DNA from: Isoetes taiwanensis
Taxonomy: Eukaryota > Streptophyta > Lycopodiopsida > Isoetales > Isoetaceae
Length of the DNA stretch: 64,000 bases
Assembly (NCBI GenBank): GCA_021234155.1
Contig: JAJEKV010000040.1
Span: forward strand, 12,481,072 to 12,545,071
Direction: 5' to 3'
The position numbers and the translations under genes were made by a program. The stretch's first letter is position 1. Each line of letters opens with the position of its first letter. This document shows positions 43,521-56,170 of this stretch, one piece after another. The notes under the pieces are model-generated. The model was not told where the DNA came from and did no database searches. It saw only the letters and a list, made by a program, of their open reading frames with translations.

Positions 43521-44136
43521 CTAGAATGATTGTGAGAATCGCGAAGGTGAAATTTTTTGGCAATTAAAGAGTAATTTCTCTAGGGGCTGACCATGATCAT
43601 CATATAGTTTCTTGCTCACCCATTTTGTAACCACATCCGTCAATTTCCTCCAAACCCTCTCCTCTAAAAATATGAATTGTTTCTCATCCTTCAGCTCCTT
43701 TACCTTTAATGCCGTAGTGACTATGTCAACAAAATCCTGCAAGGAAGAGGTCATTAGAATCACCACCGCGATCGTGACGAGCTAAAATAAGTATATACCT
43801 TCCATGCTGAGGGCGTTACCGTGCCAATCGGTCCTTGAGCAGGACAACCGTATGCCTTATGCTGATGCCGAAGCTGTTGAAGAGTTTCTATAAGCGGTTC
43901 CTTATACATTGTGTTTGCAATCACCTCATTACATTGGATGCTAGATGTATTCTTTGTCTGTCAAATTCCCATTAAGCACCCTTGATCTTCTTCGTGCATA
44001 TGCCTTTGCAAATTCTAGTCGTTGCCCCAATTTTCCAACGACTCCACAAAGCAGCTGTGCAACACATATGTTATGATTCCCATAAATTATATAGAATTTC
44101 TTCCCCTTCAGATCCTCTGGTGTGCTCCAGGTGATT
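43521..44136 (-). pseudogene. Two-exon gene fragment, unrecognised, with a frameshift
   Basis: Exon 1 (about 44136-43799) reads TWSTPEDLKGKKFYIIYGNH, VAQLLCGVVGKLGQRLEF and AYARRRSRVLNGNLTDK. It meets a stop near 43945, while the neighbouring frame continues NTSSIQCNEVIANTMYKEPL to QGPIGTVTPSAWK. A 62-bp GT-AG intron follows, then exon 2 from 43736 in phase 0: DFVDIVTTALKVKELKDEK, ERVWRKLTDVVTKWVSKKL. The clean intron and amphipathic coding character argue for a real former gene. I do not recognise it; a transposon-encoded protein is possible. No start codon is found, and 5' sequence is lost near 44140. Confidence 0.5.
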
Positions 44137-44229
44137 CTTTTTTTGTAAAAATGAGATCAGCAATTGTTAAATACTCATCATCGTCACAATATTTTATTTA
44201 AAAATTTACCTGATAATGGGGTCAAATGG

Positions 44230-46120
44230 CACAACATCCGCAGATGTCAACACTTATGTCGGGTAATTGTGGAAGCTCCTAACCAATGTCTGCACCCCTC
44301 ATGGAGTCTCTATGGATCCCAAAAAGGCCAGTACCTTTTTGGAATGGCAAACACCTTCGTCCGTCTAAAATATTCAGTGTTTTCTTGGATTGCCAACTTC
44401 TATCGGCATTTTCTTCGGGATTATTCGGAGATAGCTCTTCCTTTGAACGCTTCACGGCAAAGGCTGTGTCATTTGAATGGAGTGTAGAAGCAAAAATTGC
44501 TTTCATTATTCTGAAGCAAGCCTTACGTTGGTACCACATCTTGCTCATGCAGATCCTTCACCCATATATTGTCGAAATAGATGCTTCTGATTTTCTCTTG
44601 ACGGTATCCTGTCACAGGCAGGAGGGGATGACCATGAGCTACATCTGATCGCCTATCACTCGCAAAAGTTCCAGGCTGCCAAAATCAACTATCTAAGTTT
44701 TGACAAGGAGTTATTAGCTATAGTTGATTCTTTCGAGAGGTGGAGATATTTTCTGGAAGGATCTCCTCATAAGATTACAGATCATCAAAATCTGGAATAT
44801 TTTCAGTCTGCTCGAGTGCTCAACCATTACCAGGCTCGGTGGCATACTCAAGTATTATCCCACATTAATTTTTTGATTAAGTACCGTCCTGAACCTCTCC
44901 AAGGGAAGCCTGATGCTTTGTCTCGATGCTCCTACCTTGAGCCCAAACCATGTGGTCTCCCGTTTGATTAGCAATCACATGTTATTATAGGGCATGATTG
45001 GTTCCAACTTATAGTTACCACTTTGTTTGAGAGGCCTCATGATACAACTTTGTTGGAGTCTGTTCGGGCATCTCTGCCCTCCGATCCATTGGCTGAAGAT
45101 ATATTTTTACATCTTGGTTCAACATCATCTTCTCGGCAACTGCGGTCAGACTATGATCATTTTGAGATTCAAGATGGACTTCTATTCCGCGATGGGATTC
45201 TGTATGTTCCAAATGGTGCTTCCCGACTTCGGGTTCTTCAAGCTTGTCATAACTCGGCTATAGGTGGACATTTTGAAGTAGCCAAGGCTCTTGAACTTAT
45301 TAGTTGAGAGTATTAGTGGCCTGGGCTTGGTCGCTCTCTCGAAATTTTTGTTCGATCTTGCAATATCTGCTATCGAGCAAAGGTCTTGAGACATCTTCCT
45401 CGTGGTCTTCTTCAGCCACTGCCTATTCCAGATGGTCCTTGGAAGAGTATTTTTGTGGACTTTATTTCGGAGCTGCCATTCTCTCGGGGACATGATGCCA
45501 TCATGGTCATTGTTGATCGTTTCTCTAAGATGGCTCATTTTATTTTCTGCAACATCACTATCACTAATGAAGGAACATCTGATATTTTCCTTCGTGAAGT
45601 AGCCAGACTTCATGGATTACCAGACAATATTGTCAGTGATCGTGAACCCCAGTTCATCGTAGGTTTTTGGAAGCAACTTTTGGAGTCATTGCATATTGAA
45701 CGCTCACTGACATCCAGTCATCATCCAGAAAGTAATGAGCAAGTGGAACACACTAATAAGACTCTGGAACAATATTTGAGGTGCTTCATCAGTTACCAAT
45801 AGGATGATTAGATCGATTATCTTCTACTAGCTGAGTTTGCCTATAATAACTCAATACATGCTTCTACTGGCCATACTCCATTCTTTTTTAATCTGGCCAG
45901 CATCCTCGTTGGTCCTTTGATGTTGTTGGCGGCGATCTATCAATCCTAGTGCCGAGTCCCAACTTGAAAAACTCCATGCACTTCAATTAGATCTTTAGCA
46001 CCATCTTCTCTGGGCACAAGAGCACTATCGGCATTATGCCGATTTACATCGGCAAGCAGCTCCTACTTTTCATGTTGGTGACCTTGTATGGCTACTAAAA
46101 TCGGGCTTGCATATTTCTAT
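44230..46120 (+). mobile_element. Degenerate gypsy remnant: RT end, RNase H, integrase
   Basis: The translation in shifting frames gives IANFYRHFLRDYSEIALPL (RT end), FEWSVEAKIAF and VEIDASDFLL (RNase H), and FDKELLAIVDSFERWRYFLEG and PDALSR (connection). The integrase reads HNSAIGGHF, then C-x2-C in RSCNICYRAK, then the core IFVDFISELPFSRG, IVSDREPQF and NEQVEHTNKTLEQ. Stops and frameshifts recur (for example 45305). It ends near 46120 in a GDLVWLLKSG integrase C-terminal block. There are no LTRs. It differs from both the chromovirus and the copy A/B family. Confidence 0.85.
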
Positions 46121-46266
46121 CCAATAAAAAGCACTTAAATAAGTGTTACAACATAAATTGAAACCTGCAACTGAAACCATGTTGGATCAAGTATAAGCAT
46201 GCAGCAACATGAAAGAGAATAGGCGGAATAAAAGTGCTGCCACTATGGCTTAGCAAATGCATCAGA

Positions 46267-46593
46267 TCATTGGTAAACAACTAAGATCTTATAATTCTTT
46301 TCTATTTCCAATAAAGTGTCCTTGACACTATATATCAGAGAATCTTGCATGTTGTTCTTGTTGCCTATCTGCTCAACATCATCTGGACCGAAACCTGTGT
46401 ACAAGAACAATTCGACGATCTCCTCTGATATGCATAATACTGCAATTTCTATGCACTATTTTTTATTATTGGAAGGCGTGAAGATGCGCATAGGCTCTAC
46501 ATCAGGCCCCCTGAATAGCTCCAAGACTGAAACACCATATAGCTGATCAGTCTTTGCTACAAACAATCATGGCTGCGATTCTATGAAGCACTG
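46267..46593 (-). pseudogene. Two-exon gene fragment, unrecognised
   Basis: The upstream segment (about 46590-46475) reads LFVAKTDQLYGVSVLELF and GPDVEPMRIFTPSNN, interrupted by a TGA near its start. A 3' splice-like TAGAAATTGCAG precedes 46439. The second segment then reads CISEEIVELFLYTGFGPDDV, QIGNKNNMQDSLIYSVKDTL and LEIEKNYKILVVYQ, with stop TGA at 46269-46267. Composition is clearly coding. Family not recognised; it may be the C-terminus of a larger lost gene. Confidence 0.45.
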
Positions 46594-46649
46594 CAGAAAT
46601 AAAAAAAGAAATAATAACATAGAAAATGCTATCATAGAGAAAGGCGATG

Positions 46650-46900
46650 CTTGGAAAGATCACAGATGCGATCTCGATAAGCACTTTCTGGTTTAGACCC
46701 AGCAACCTACTCTATTCCGAGCACATTCTGACTCGATCAGATCGCGGTGGCGATCTTAGCGAGATGATATTAACTTACTCTATGCAACATTTCTAGTCGC
46801 TAGGATCGCGACCGCGATCCCAGCGAGAACATAACACACTATACCTAGAATATCTACTACTCGGCAAGATTGCGCTCGCAATCTTTCTGAGCAAGCCATT
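46650..46900. repeat. Cluster of palindromic GATCGC-GCGATC motifs
   Basis: Four imperfect copies lie near 46655, 46740, 46803 and 46866, spaced about 63-85 bp. Examples are GATCGCGGTGGCGATC and GATCGCGACCGCGATC, each followed by a CGAG-containing tail. Related motifs occur near 43752 and 48252. Confidence 0.6.
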
Positions 46901-48340
46901 CATTCCTACGAAAGAAAATATTACGATGCTAGACCAAGAAATGACAAGAAGTGCGAAAACTGACCTTCTTTAAGCACGTCTCTTCTCAACATGGATGGGG
47001 GGCGCTCGGAACTTCTGGAAAAGTATAAAAATTTGGGTAACTTTTTTGGGCGCTAAAATGTGTGGGCGCTAAAATTCTTTCGAGGCGCTCGCGAATTCTT
47101 CCAGTCTTTCGCGAAAATGAGAAATTTATAGCGTTGCCATAATGGTGCTTCCATTAACAGCACTGTTATTATGGCACCGCCATAATGACTGCCGACGTCA
47201 TTATGACCGACAGTGCCATAGGGAATCCAATAAAATCATTTTTCTGCCCATCTACTGCAGGTTGACGTGGATGTCCTGATAAGAAATTTAAATCCAGAAA
47301 GTGACGCTTAACTACCTCTAACAGTGGCGTGTCAGTCCATAAAACACCCACGGAACAAACAACCGTTCTTTTCCCGCATAAATCGATATTTTAATTACGG
47401 ACGAAAATTGACATTTCTTTTTGAATTTTGAATCCATTTTGCTTTTAGTGGAAGGACATTCGACATTTGAATATTTCTTGGAATATCTAGTCCCTGAAGC
47501 CACTCATCAGACGCACTATGATCGAACTAGAAATACAGACTTAAAAGGCAGATACATCCGAAATTGAAGGCGCCCACAATGACAAATAGAGCGCCACGCA
47601 ATTGATCCCTGAATTATAGTAATTTCGGTGGCAGCATTTTATACATGTATTTCATGCGTTAATTTTTAGCTTTCAAAGAAGAATCATGCCCCCTACCAGT
47701 CTCTAACCTCCAGTCTTCACCCTAAAAACATAGTTACAATTCCTGTAGTCGCATTAGCATTCCCGATAGTTACAATTCATGTATTCGTATTAGCGTCCCC
47801 GATGCTCATAATTGTTGTCTTCCTGTGACTAACATAATTTCTCGAAAGAGAACACTCGTTAATCACCGCTAATTCTCATTATACCTATTATCTGTTAATT
47901 GCAACATGCTGCCTAAGGATTTGGTTTGGATCTGCCATGGTTTGGTTAATGGATTTCAGCGAGCTCAAAAGAATCGCTGCAACGATCATTTGCACCATTT
48001 TGCTATGTCTCTGTGTCCTTGCATTCAGCTTTCTTTGTGAGTCATTGCATTTGCATCTTGCTCTGCATGTTGATACTGGAAATCTTAGGAATGTCCCATC
48101 CTCTTGCACTGGCTGTAAACCTAGCAAACATCACCATAGCGATTTTGCTAAGCACTACAATGAAACTTTGTAGTGCTCAGCAAAATTGCGATGGAGATGT
48201 TTGTTTGAGCACTTTATATGTGACGGTGACTAAAATTTGGAGTTTGATCATGAGAATCGCCGTCGTGAACCTGACGAGCACTCGTTTCTGCATAATGGAG
48301 GATATAGTGGAACTTCACATGGGTAGCACAAGGGAGAGCA
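46901..48340. other. Non-coding, with E2F-like boxes and small hairpins
   Basis: Boxes TTTTGGGCGCTAAAA, GGGCGCTAAAATT and TTTCGCGAAAA fall within 47040-47120. A TGGCACCGCCATAATG hairpin and GACGTCA lie near 47170-47200. No flanking gene start could be confirmed, so a promoter role is unproven. Nothing else is recognisable. Confidence 0.35.
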
Positions 48341-48349
48341 CGCACTTTC

Positions 48350-51254
48350 ATGCACCATCACAATGTTCGTGTGCCAGAGGATCTGGTGGTCGTCTCGCTT
48401 TATGAAGTCTTTGATGGGCAGTTTCCACTTCCATGTCCAATGACAGAGATAGGGATGCTTGTTGAGGCTGTGGATTCTTTTATTCTCCGGCACAAGAAAG
48501 ATATCAAAGGTTTATTCGAGGAGACACATGTCGTTTGCGCCCCTCCATCATCGATTAAACGCATCAATTGACAATGCCAAGAGAATGCTGCTTTGAAGGT
48601 CAAGAGGCCAACACACTGCAGGCGATCTCGAGAGATGAGCTTGTGGAGAAGCAATGTACTTTATTGCATGAATGTCGCAATCTGGCTTACGCAACTGGGG
48701 TCATTATTTTTACAGATCCAAATCATGGTGTAAATGATGTGAGGTTGGGTGACGAATGGTTAGGAACTACTCTTGTGGCCCTATTTCTTTTGCCAGCCAG
48801 AATTACAATGCGTTGTCAAGCATGCGTGGAAATGCCGCAAATACATGATCTTGTTAGATGGCCAATAGCATTGATATTTGTTGATGGTGTTCCTGTGTCT
48901 AGGCTAGTGGTAGCGATCAAGGAGAAGGATATAGAGATTGAACCATATAGTCTGAAGCAGGAGGTGAGTATAGCCCCAAAAAGACCCTACAAGATGATCA
49001 TTCAGAGACCCAGAGCACATTCGGAACTTAGTAAATGTGATAGGAAAACCACTGCTGATGTCATTCTCGAGTTCAAGTCATCATTGTGCTGTCTGAGGAG
49101 ATGTTGTGCTAATTTCACAACCAAAGAGGTAGCCAAAATGAGGACTTTCTACTGGAACATGAAAAGCTCGAAGCACACAACCTTTGCACATAATATGTTA
49201 GACCTCTGTTCTGAAAATGGTAAAATGATATGCTCAATCACAAGCAGGTGTGTGCAAAAGCATGGCATAGAGCATATGGCATTCCCATGTCTACTTTTTA
49301 CAAGTGAAGAAAGCACTTCATGGAGGGGCATAGAATTGCAGAACATGGAAATTGTGGCTCTAAAAAGCCGAGGTCACATACATTGGTTGGTATTGCTGTT
49401 CTATCAATGTATATAGACGAAAATGCAAAGGCTGCCACACCGTTCAAAAATTACGAGTGAGGGCATCGGACGAAATGTGAAAAGGCTACCTTTCATATTG
49501 ATTAAAAAGGATATACACCAAGAGACTGATATTGTCGTCATGGAGATGACGGGGAAGCACGTCTCCCTCTCATCCTTTCTATATGGATGGAAAGAGAACC
49601 ATTCAGAGGTTGGAATTGCCAAGAGAATAGCTTTTTCTAAGTGCAATAGTTGTATTGTGATAAAGGAAAAGCTTGCTAAGACAAGAGATCCAAATGAAAG
49701 AAAAGAGCTTGCGATTGAAAGAAAGACACATATGATAGCTCAGATCTCATGTAGGTGTCTTTACTGGTCATGGAGAGCTCTATCTCACCACTCTCCGAGC
49801 ACGTCTTAACCATTATACATGATAAAATGGATCAGAACAACACCATGGTCCACCGTCTAGAAAAGCTAGCAAAGTCTTTGCGGAGAGGAGAACGCTTGAA
49901 GGTCAGCCTAAGAAGAGCGTTGATGCATCGCATCGGTGCATTGGTCACTTTTCTTTGGACCTTTGGCGCGACGATAGTAACTTTCATGTGGGATCACTAA
50001 ATCATGCATTGAAGACTCTCGAGAATGCATCTAATGACAGTTGGGGCCATTTGAGAGATACAGGTCGACCTGAATGTGGTTGGGCATTATCGGTTCTAAA
50101 CACCAAGGCTTTGGACAAAGGTCTCAAATGGCACCATAAGTGATTTCTAGCCTTCTCCAAAGAGGCTTAAAGAATCAAAGAAGCTATCGAGGAGGCTCTA
50201 TACAACTTGATAATTGCTCGGGTCAGAATAAGAATACGTACTTGTTCTCATACTTTGTCTTACCTAGTTTGGTTGGCTGTTTTTATCAGGTTCAACCGGT
50301 ATTCATGACGGTTGGACACACACATGATCTCTTTGGAAACTATTCGACGCTAATGAGAAGATCGGATGCATTGACTATTCCAGAGCTTATGCAACTCTTT
50401 AGGGAGTGTAGTTCCAAATTTCCTTCACCTTACCTTGTGACTGAGGTATCTAACTGGAAGGAATTCGTGAAAGATTTCATCCCTGATAAGGACCGGTTAT
50501 ATGGTCATTTAGAATCTCTCCTCTTCAAGTTCTGCATGAAAGATGGATGGCCATTAATGTTCTATAAGATGAGGCCCGGGCATAGGGAGTGGCTACCTGA
50601 AAAAGGTATCAGGATGTGGAAGAAGGGTGCCAATGGTCTGCCTATGATTCTGAAGGGATCACCCAAGGTCGTGCAACCATATGGGAGTTTGAAAGATATA
50701 GGTGCATTGAGAGCTTCTATTGCCAAGTACATGATGCACTGGGCAGCTATCTCCAGAGCAAGCAATAACTCATGGTCCAACACATATATGAATGAGGTAA
50801 TTGACTATTGGTCCACCCTTTTGCATGTGCATGGGGGTGTGCAGCCCGGTATGGCGGTCATTCAAGAAATATGGCCCAGCACTAGGCAACAACCATTGGA
50901 AGAACCCGAGGATGTGTGGTGGATGAACACATTGAACAAGCTCCTTATGTAGGGCCATATTCAGGTCGCCTAAGAATACAGTCAAAATTTTTGACCCATA
51001 TAGATGTTAAGAAAGGTATGATCTTGCTCATCAGATCACATGATAACTGCCCAACCTGGATGGCTCACGCCGAGGAGGACCCAATACAGAATCCTAGTCT
51101 CCCCCATTATGAGGAGGTGTTTGTCTCTTCGTGGGAGCCATTTGATAAAAAGAGCACCTCATATGCAATGCAGTATAGGGATTGCTGGAGTAAGAAATGG
51201 AGGCCAAATCCCAATGACCTACCACAGTATCAACATTTGAAAACAATAGACTAA
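48350..51254 (+). pseudogene. Broken DUF7869-type gene, probably transposon-derived
   Basis: Consecutive plus-strand frames follow the order I know from proteins annotated DUF7869. A Cys-rich N-terminal block is LCCLRRCCANFTTKEVAKMR (about 49085). A Lys/Cys block follows, RIAFSKCNSCIVIKEKLAK with DPNERKELA (about 49625-49720), then DKMDQNNTMVH near 49825. The diagnostic segment is IQLDNCSGQNKNTYLFSYF followed by FMTVGHTHDLFGNYSTL (about 50195-50360). A C-terminal part with WKEFVKDFI and WSKKWRPNPNDLPQY runs to 51254. Stops and frame changes occur near 48560, 49417, 49807, 50141 and 50950. The DN...GHTH pattern resembles an RNase-H-like transposase core, but that is inference. No terminal repeats are identified. 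Confidence 0.6.
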
Positions 51255-51476
51255 CAAGCCATTGTTAGTGGTGATCCCTAATAGTGTGGGGATCCAGCTA
51301 CAAGAATTATTGGCTAAAGGGGCAACTTAAGGCAATGAGGACACTTGAACAAGTTATCCAGATTCGATAAATCTGATGCTATTCATTATGCTTATACATC
51401 CATACATCTTTAATAGGTGCTTATACATCCTTACATCTTTAATAGGTGCACACATTATTGATAGCATATAATCAAT

Positions 51477-51720
51477 GATTCACTCATCAACACCTGCTAA
51501 GGTGATCCCATTCAGCTCGTAGGTATGGCGTTCAGGAAGCCAAATAAGATGGATCACAACACGATGAAGCCCGGGGCAATCATACTTACGACCATTAGCA
51601 TTGAATTGGAGGTAGAGATCAAGGAGAACACCTCTTAGTGTGCATCCAAGTAATGGTCTCGATGTGATCTGGACGAGTAGGCAAATAAGCCATGGCAGAT
51701 GAATGACTTCTACCACCGAA
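51477..51720 (-). pseudogene. Short coding-like fragment
   Basis: The minus-strand frame GVLLDLYLQFNANGRKYDC followed by GLHRVVIHLIWLPERHTYEL and a stop at 51480 looks protein-like. It has no start, no partner exon and no family I recognise. Confidence 0.25.
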
Positions 51721-51729
51721 TGGAGCTGC

Positions 51730-52544
51730 TCTTATAGTCGTAAAATTATTGATATGAATTATTGGTGTAGATTGTAGCACCATTATTGGGCATGTACAAG
51801 TATCATGTACACGTACAAGTATCATGCGTAATTTGTATGGATGTATGTGTCATGCATAATCATGTATCTTGGACTTAAGAAGTAGGTGAAAGTATTTGTG
51901 CTTGAGCAAATTAGCTATGCTTAAAATTCTCAAAATTGTGTTATTCTCTCCAATTAATTAAATCATGCTTTATTCCTATATTTTATGCAAAAGCTAAATA
52001 TTTATGATTTTAGCTGGTCTTCTAGGTTAATGTTATGCCAATTGTGCTTCTACACGACAATGTCAAGGAATTTATAGTCGGATATCTAAGTTTGTTTGTT
52101 AAATAAAATGTCGTAACTAAGTATAGAGCAGAGAAGAAGCATTGATTGAATCAGGATGGGAACAAATAGTTGCAAGTTTATGAATTATTGTTATAGTTAT
52201 GACCTTTTGCCTTGTCTTTATGAAAAGTTTCATGAAAATTACTGAAATATTCTACATGCAACTTTAATTCTTTCACAAGAGGTTCAATGTTTGACAAGTC
52301 AATTAAGTGTTGTGAAACAAGAACACAAGAGATTCAATGTTTCACAATAAGTGTTTGAAACAAGAAAGTAAAAATAACTATGCTAAACAAGAATGGTGGC
52401 AATAAGTGCATTCTAACCAAATGCAAACAACACCACTCTTAAACGACAATTATATAAAGGCTAAAAACAACTTTAAAACAATGTGAAAAAGTAAGAGTAC
52501 AATGTATAAATAATACCTAAATTTAAATATTTTGTAAAAAACAA
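51730..52544. other. AT-rich, nothing recognisable
   Basis: Short direct repeats such as GTACAAGTATCATG near 51800 and a repeated ACAAGAGATTCAATGTTT near 52280-52330. There are no genes. Confidence 0.4.
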
Positions 52545-55006
52545 CCAACAGTTATTTTCCAGAATTACTGTCCAAGTTTCTCTCTTGACATGCCTTTAAA
52601 GACTAAACTGCCTTATTGGTTTCAAATTCTCGACTTACTCCTTGACTTGCTTGTCCTAAAAATTCTAATATCTATAGACAATTCTCTGGGCCTTCATATC
52701 CCATATTATTACAAAAGGGGGCCCAAATCGCGTCGCTCTTTTTATGGACAGAAATTTGCCAAAAGAAGAGCTGAATAAAAGCGGTTCTTTTTTTTTCGTG
52801 TTACAATTTAAACTCCTCAATGCAAGTCAGATTAGTTGTTGGTTCCCTTCTCTCAAGTTGCCTTCTAAGTCTTTCAAATCAATGCCTCCTTTAAGCACTT
52901 TGGCGGTGTTTTTGCTTCCATTCTGCCTTCTTTGTCTTAGACTCTTAGCCCAACTGCTTCCATTGCATGCCCTTCCCCACTTTCGGTTGCTCAACTTTCA
53001 TCCAAGCTTCTTGACGCTCCTCATCCTTCAGTTCTTAATCTCACATAACTTTCAGAGCCAACTCTGGCTCCTGCACTTGCTGCTCAATCACCTCAGCTGC
53101 CATCAAGGTCGACTGTCTCGACGGTGCTGCATGATACGCACTTGCATCTCTAGTGATAACCAATACTTTAAAGGGTAGATCCTTCAATGAAATCATTATC
53201 CAATGGGTCTTAACCTTTCCAAGCTCCTGTTAGTCTCGTGCCCAAAGGCACATGACTATCTCTAGGGTATATAAAAGAGCCCAGGAGCAAAGGCCCTGCG
53301 TCCACATCAGGAACCAAGGCCATGCAAACGAAGAAGAAGAGGCCATGGAAATCCACAATGTGAAGAACCCATGGCTGTAAAGCATGGGCCTTAGAGCATG
53401 AGTCTCATGCAACACGAATCACGACAATCATGACTCTAGATATTATGGCAGAATCCCTTAAGTGCTATTAGCAGAGATTTTGGGATTAGATAACCGAGAT
53501 CTAAGAAGGCAGTCTTTTTGCTATTTTGGACCCAAGGCCGTTGTATCAAAAGCTTAGACTTAGAAGCTTAGATAAGTCTTAGTATTTTTCTAGTCGTCTC
53601 ATCTCCGTGTTCCGGTCCTTGTTGATCATTTCAAGGGATTCTTATCTTAGCATATAGTTTCTCTTATTTCTTTCTCTTGATTGTCTGTTCTTAGTTTTAT
53701 TCCACGTGCCACTCTATTTGCTTAGGATTTGTCTGTTTGACTCAAGGGTCCACATAGAGGACTGTCTTGTAGGCTATCCCAAACCCAGACTCCAAACATT
53801 GGCACCAATGCCGGTGATTAGTTTTTTTCTTCCATCCCTACAATGTCTCTTCAGCCTTTTATTCAAGAAGGGCTTTTCAGCCAAACTGCTGCTTGATTGG
53901 CGAGACAACGCCGAAAAGCTGCTCGTGATTCTTATTATGAAGACTATGAGATTGAAAGTGGTCGCCCACATTCACGTGCTCATTCAGCACCCCCCACACC
54001 TCGGGTTTCTTCGCATCCAGAATCTCCAATGCATTGTCAAAATTGTTCGCAGCCACAATCACCTCATCACACACTTGTTCATTAGACTCCACCATATTTT
54101 CAAACTCCAGAAAGTACTTATGTTCACATTCTGCCAATACCGACCCCACTTTCTTCACAACCATCTTCGCCGCAACATAGCATGGGCTACTCTCAGGTTC
54201 CTTTTGGCCCTACATATGTCAATGAGTTCCCATCCTCGCCATCTTTTCAACTACCTATTAATGTTTACAACATTGGTGATCCCACTCTTGATCCTGAAGG
54301 ATGCCTTGCTGGTCCACCTCCAGACAACAAGATTTCTGCCACTGTAGGACTCCCAGTCTTCACAGTGGTGCCGCCTACAACAGCTATGGGAGGACCCTCT
54401 TTTCCTCATGGCCCATGTCTAATCAAGTCCCAATGTCGCAAACTCAGTTTTTGCCCATCCTATTGTGCCTTCGGTCTCTGCTCAGGAACTCAATCTGGAA
54501 CTTCCTTATCCTATTTTTGGCAATGCTAAGGGCAAGCCAACCGTGGATTAGAGTGCTCAGGCACATATGGAAGAATTTGAGGCTTTCATTGTCCTAAATG
54601 GTCGCTTACAATCACAGATTAAGTTTCATATTTTCTCTACCATGATGGCGGCACACCGCACTGCACCGCACCAATGGCTCATGGCTAACAAAAGCCATTG
54701 GAAACAAAGTTGGCATGACATGAAAGCAGCGTTCTTGACCCACTATGGTTCTTTGATGACGATCACAACTTTTGAAACAACTCAATGAGCTCCAACAATA
54801 GATCACAGAGTCTGCAAGAGACTTTGATGACAGCTTGCTTATTCTTGTAGGCAAACTCAAAGAGTATCCCACGCATAGCCAGATTTTAGTATGGTTCTTG
54901 CACGATTTGCCTTCCATTTTTTTGTCTCATGACAAAATATTTGTGTCTTAAATCTTTGGATCAGGCTATAGAATTGGTGAATCATTCAGACAATGTGTCT
55001 TCCCGA

Positions 55007-56170
55007 ACTCTCTTCATTCGATCAGAGGATCTTGGCTCACAATGACGTTGTTCTTGGTCGGGTAGGGCAGCGGCCGCCCTTCTCTTCACCCATTAGCACA
55101 ACAGAGGAATTGAGAAGGGAATTCGTGTTTTTTGAGGCTAACAGGGCCGGATTTTTTGCTTACTAGAAGCAGCATAAGGAAAGACCTGCTGAAGCTTTGC
55201 AAATCTATTCTTTTCAGCGCCATTTTTGTAGCAGGTAATCCTCTAACGAGGTTCTGTTCTTTGGTGCTTTGCACTATGTCTTAAATAGACATGCCGAGAT
55301 GGTAGATCCATTTGGATGCTGACCTATAAGGCGAAGAATGAAGGTTGCAAGAATAGGTAAAGAAGCAATTTTGCATTCTTTTTTTAGCAGGGAATATATA
55401 AATCTGTTCTTTTGGAAAGGAAATTATCTATGGCGCTTTCTTTCCACTCTTTCTTGCTAGCAAAAAGATCCAATCTCTAGAATTAATGATCAGAAATATT
55501 CTTCGTTAGGGAAGTTACAAGATTTGCAATCTTGAGCGAGAAATGAATTTCTCAATATGCGGCACTAATGATGGAGATTATTTTTGTTAAGTTTACCTGG
55601 TTAGAGCTCCTAGAGAATGGGCTTCATGTTCCAAAAGACTCCTTGTTAGAATTGCAACTTGAGAATTTTGTGCAGAATTTGTTGAAGAATTAGAGGCATT
55701 CCCAACAATACAGCATTGATGGATGTTATCTTTGTTAAATCTACCTAGGGATGAGCTCCTAGATGAATGGGCTTTATGTTTTTAAGTTTCCTTGTCAGTG
55801 TAGAGTTAGGGGCTTGTACTGTTAAGCAAGCTGCTTCGATGCATCAACAAACTCTGGGTTTCTCAAGTCTGTGTTATTCAAGTCAGTTCTTTGACACATA
55901 TCTTTTCGTTAGTTTTTTAGCTACTTTGGATCATTTAGCTATTTCTGGTTATGACGTGGATAGAGAAATTTGTGCTTTTCAAGAGTATCATCTATCAAAG
56001 CAATTGTGGGCTTCATATCTATTTGCTTCTAGAGCAATTAATAATTTTCTGCAAATAAGAGATGTTGAGATTACTCATGTACTAATCCTTTTACTAGCAT
56101 GGAAACTGTACTTTTCTTATTATATAATATAAAAAATTCCATTCCCTCCCCCCACACAAAAAAAAAAAGA
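55007..56170 (+). mobile_element. Retroposed insert with poly(A) tail and 12-bp target duplication
   Basis: GTGTCTTCCCGA occurs at 54995-55006 and again at 56171-56182, and copy B has a single near-identical copy at the matching site. The insert ends CACACAAAAAAAAAAA just before the right duplication, the signature of LINE-mediated retroposition on the plus strand. Length is 1164 bp. The content is not recognised. It holds a partial internal repetition (about 55565-55650 and 55715-55790) and a 121-codon frame at 55767-56132 of doubtful meaning. It may be a processed pseudogene, a non-autonomous retroposon or a 5'-truncated LINE of another family. Confidence 0.85.

Noticed and set aside
46655-46895. 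GATCGC motif cluster as a CRISPR array
   Set aside because: Units are imperfect palindromes with irregular spacing in plant DNA; there are no constant repeats or cas genes.
55767-56132. 121-codon ORF in the retroposed insert
   Set aside because: Partly hydrophobic with no recognised motif; length is within chance for AT-rich DNA.
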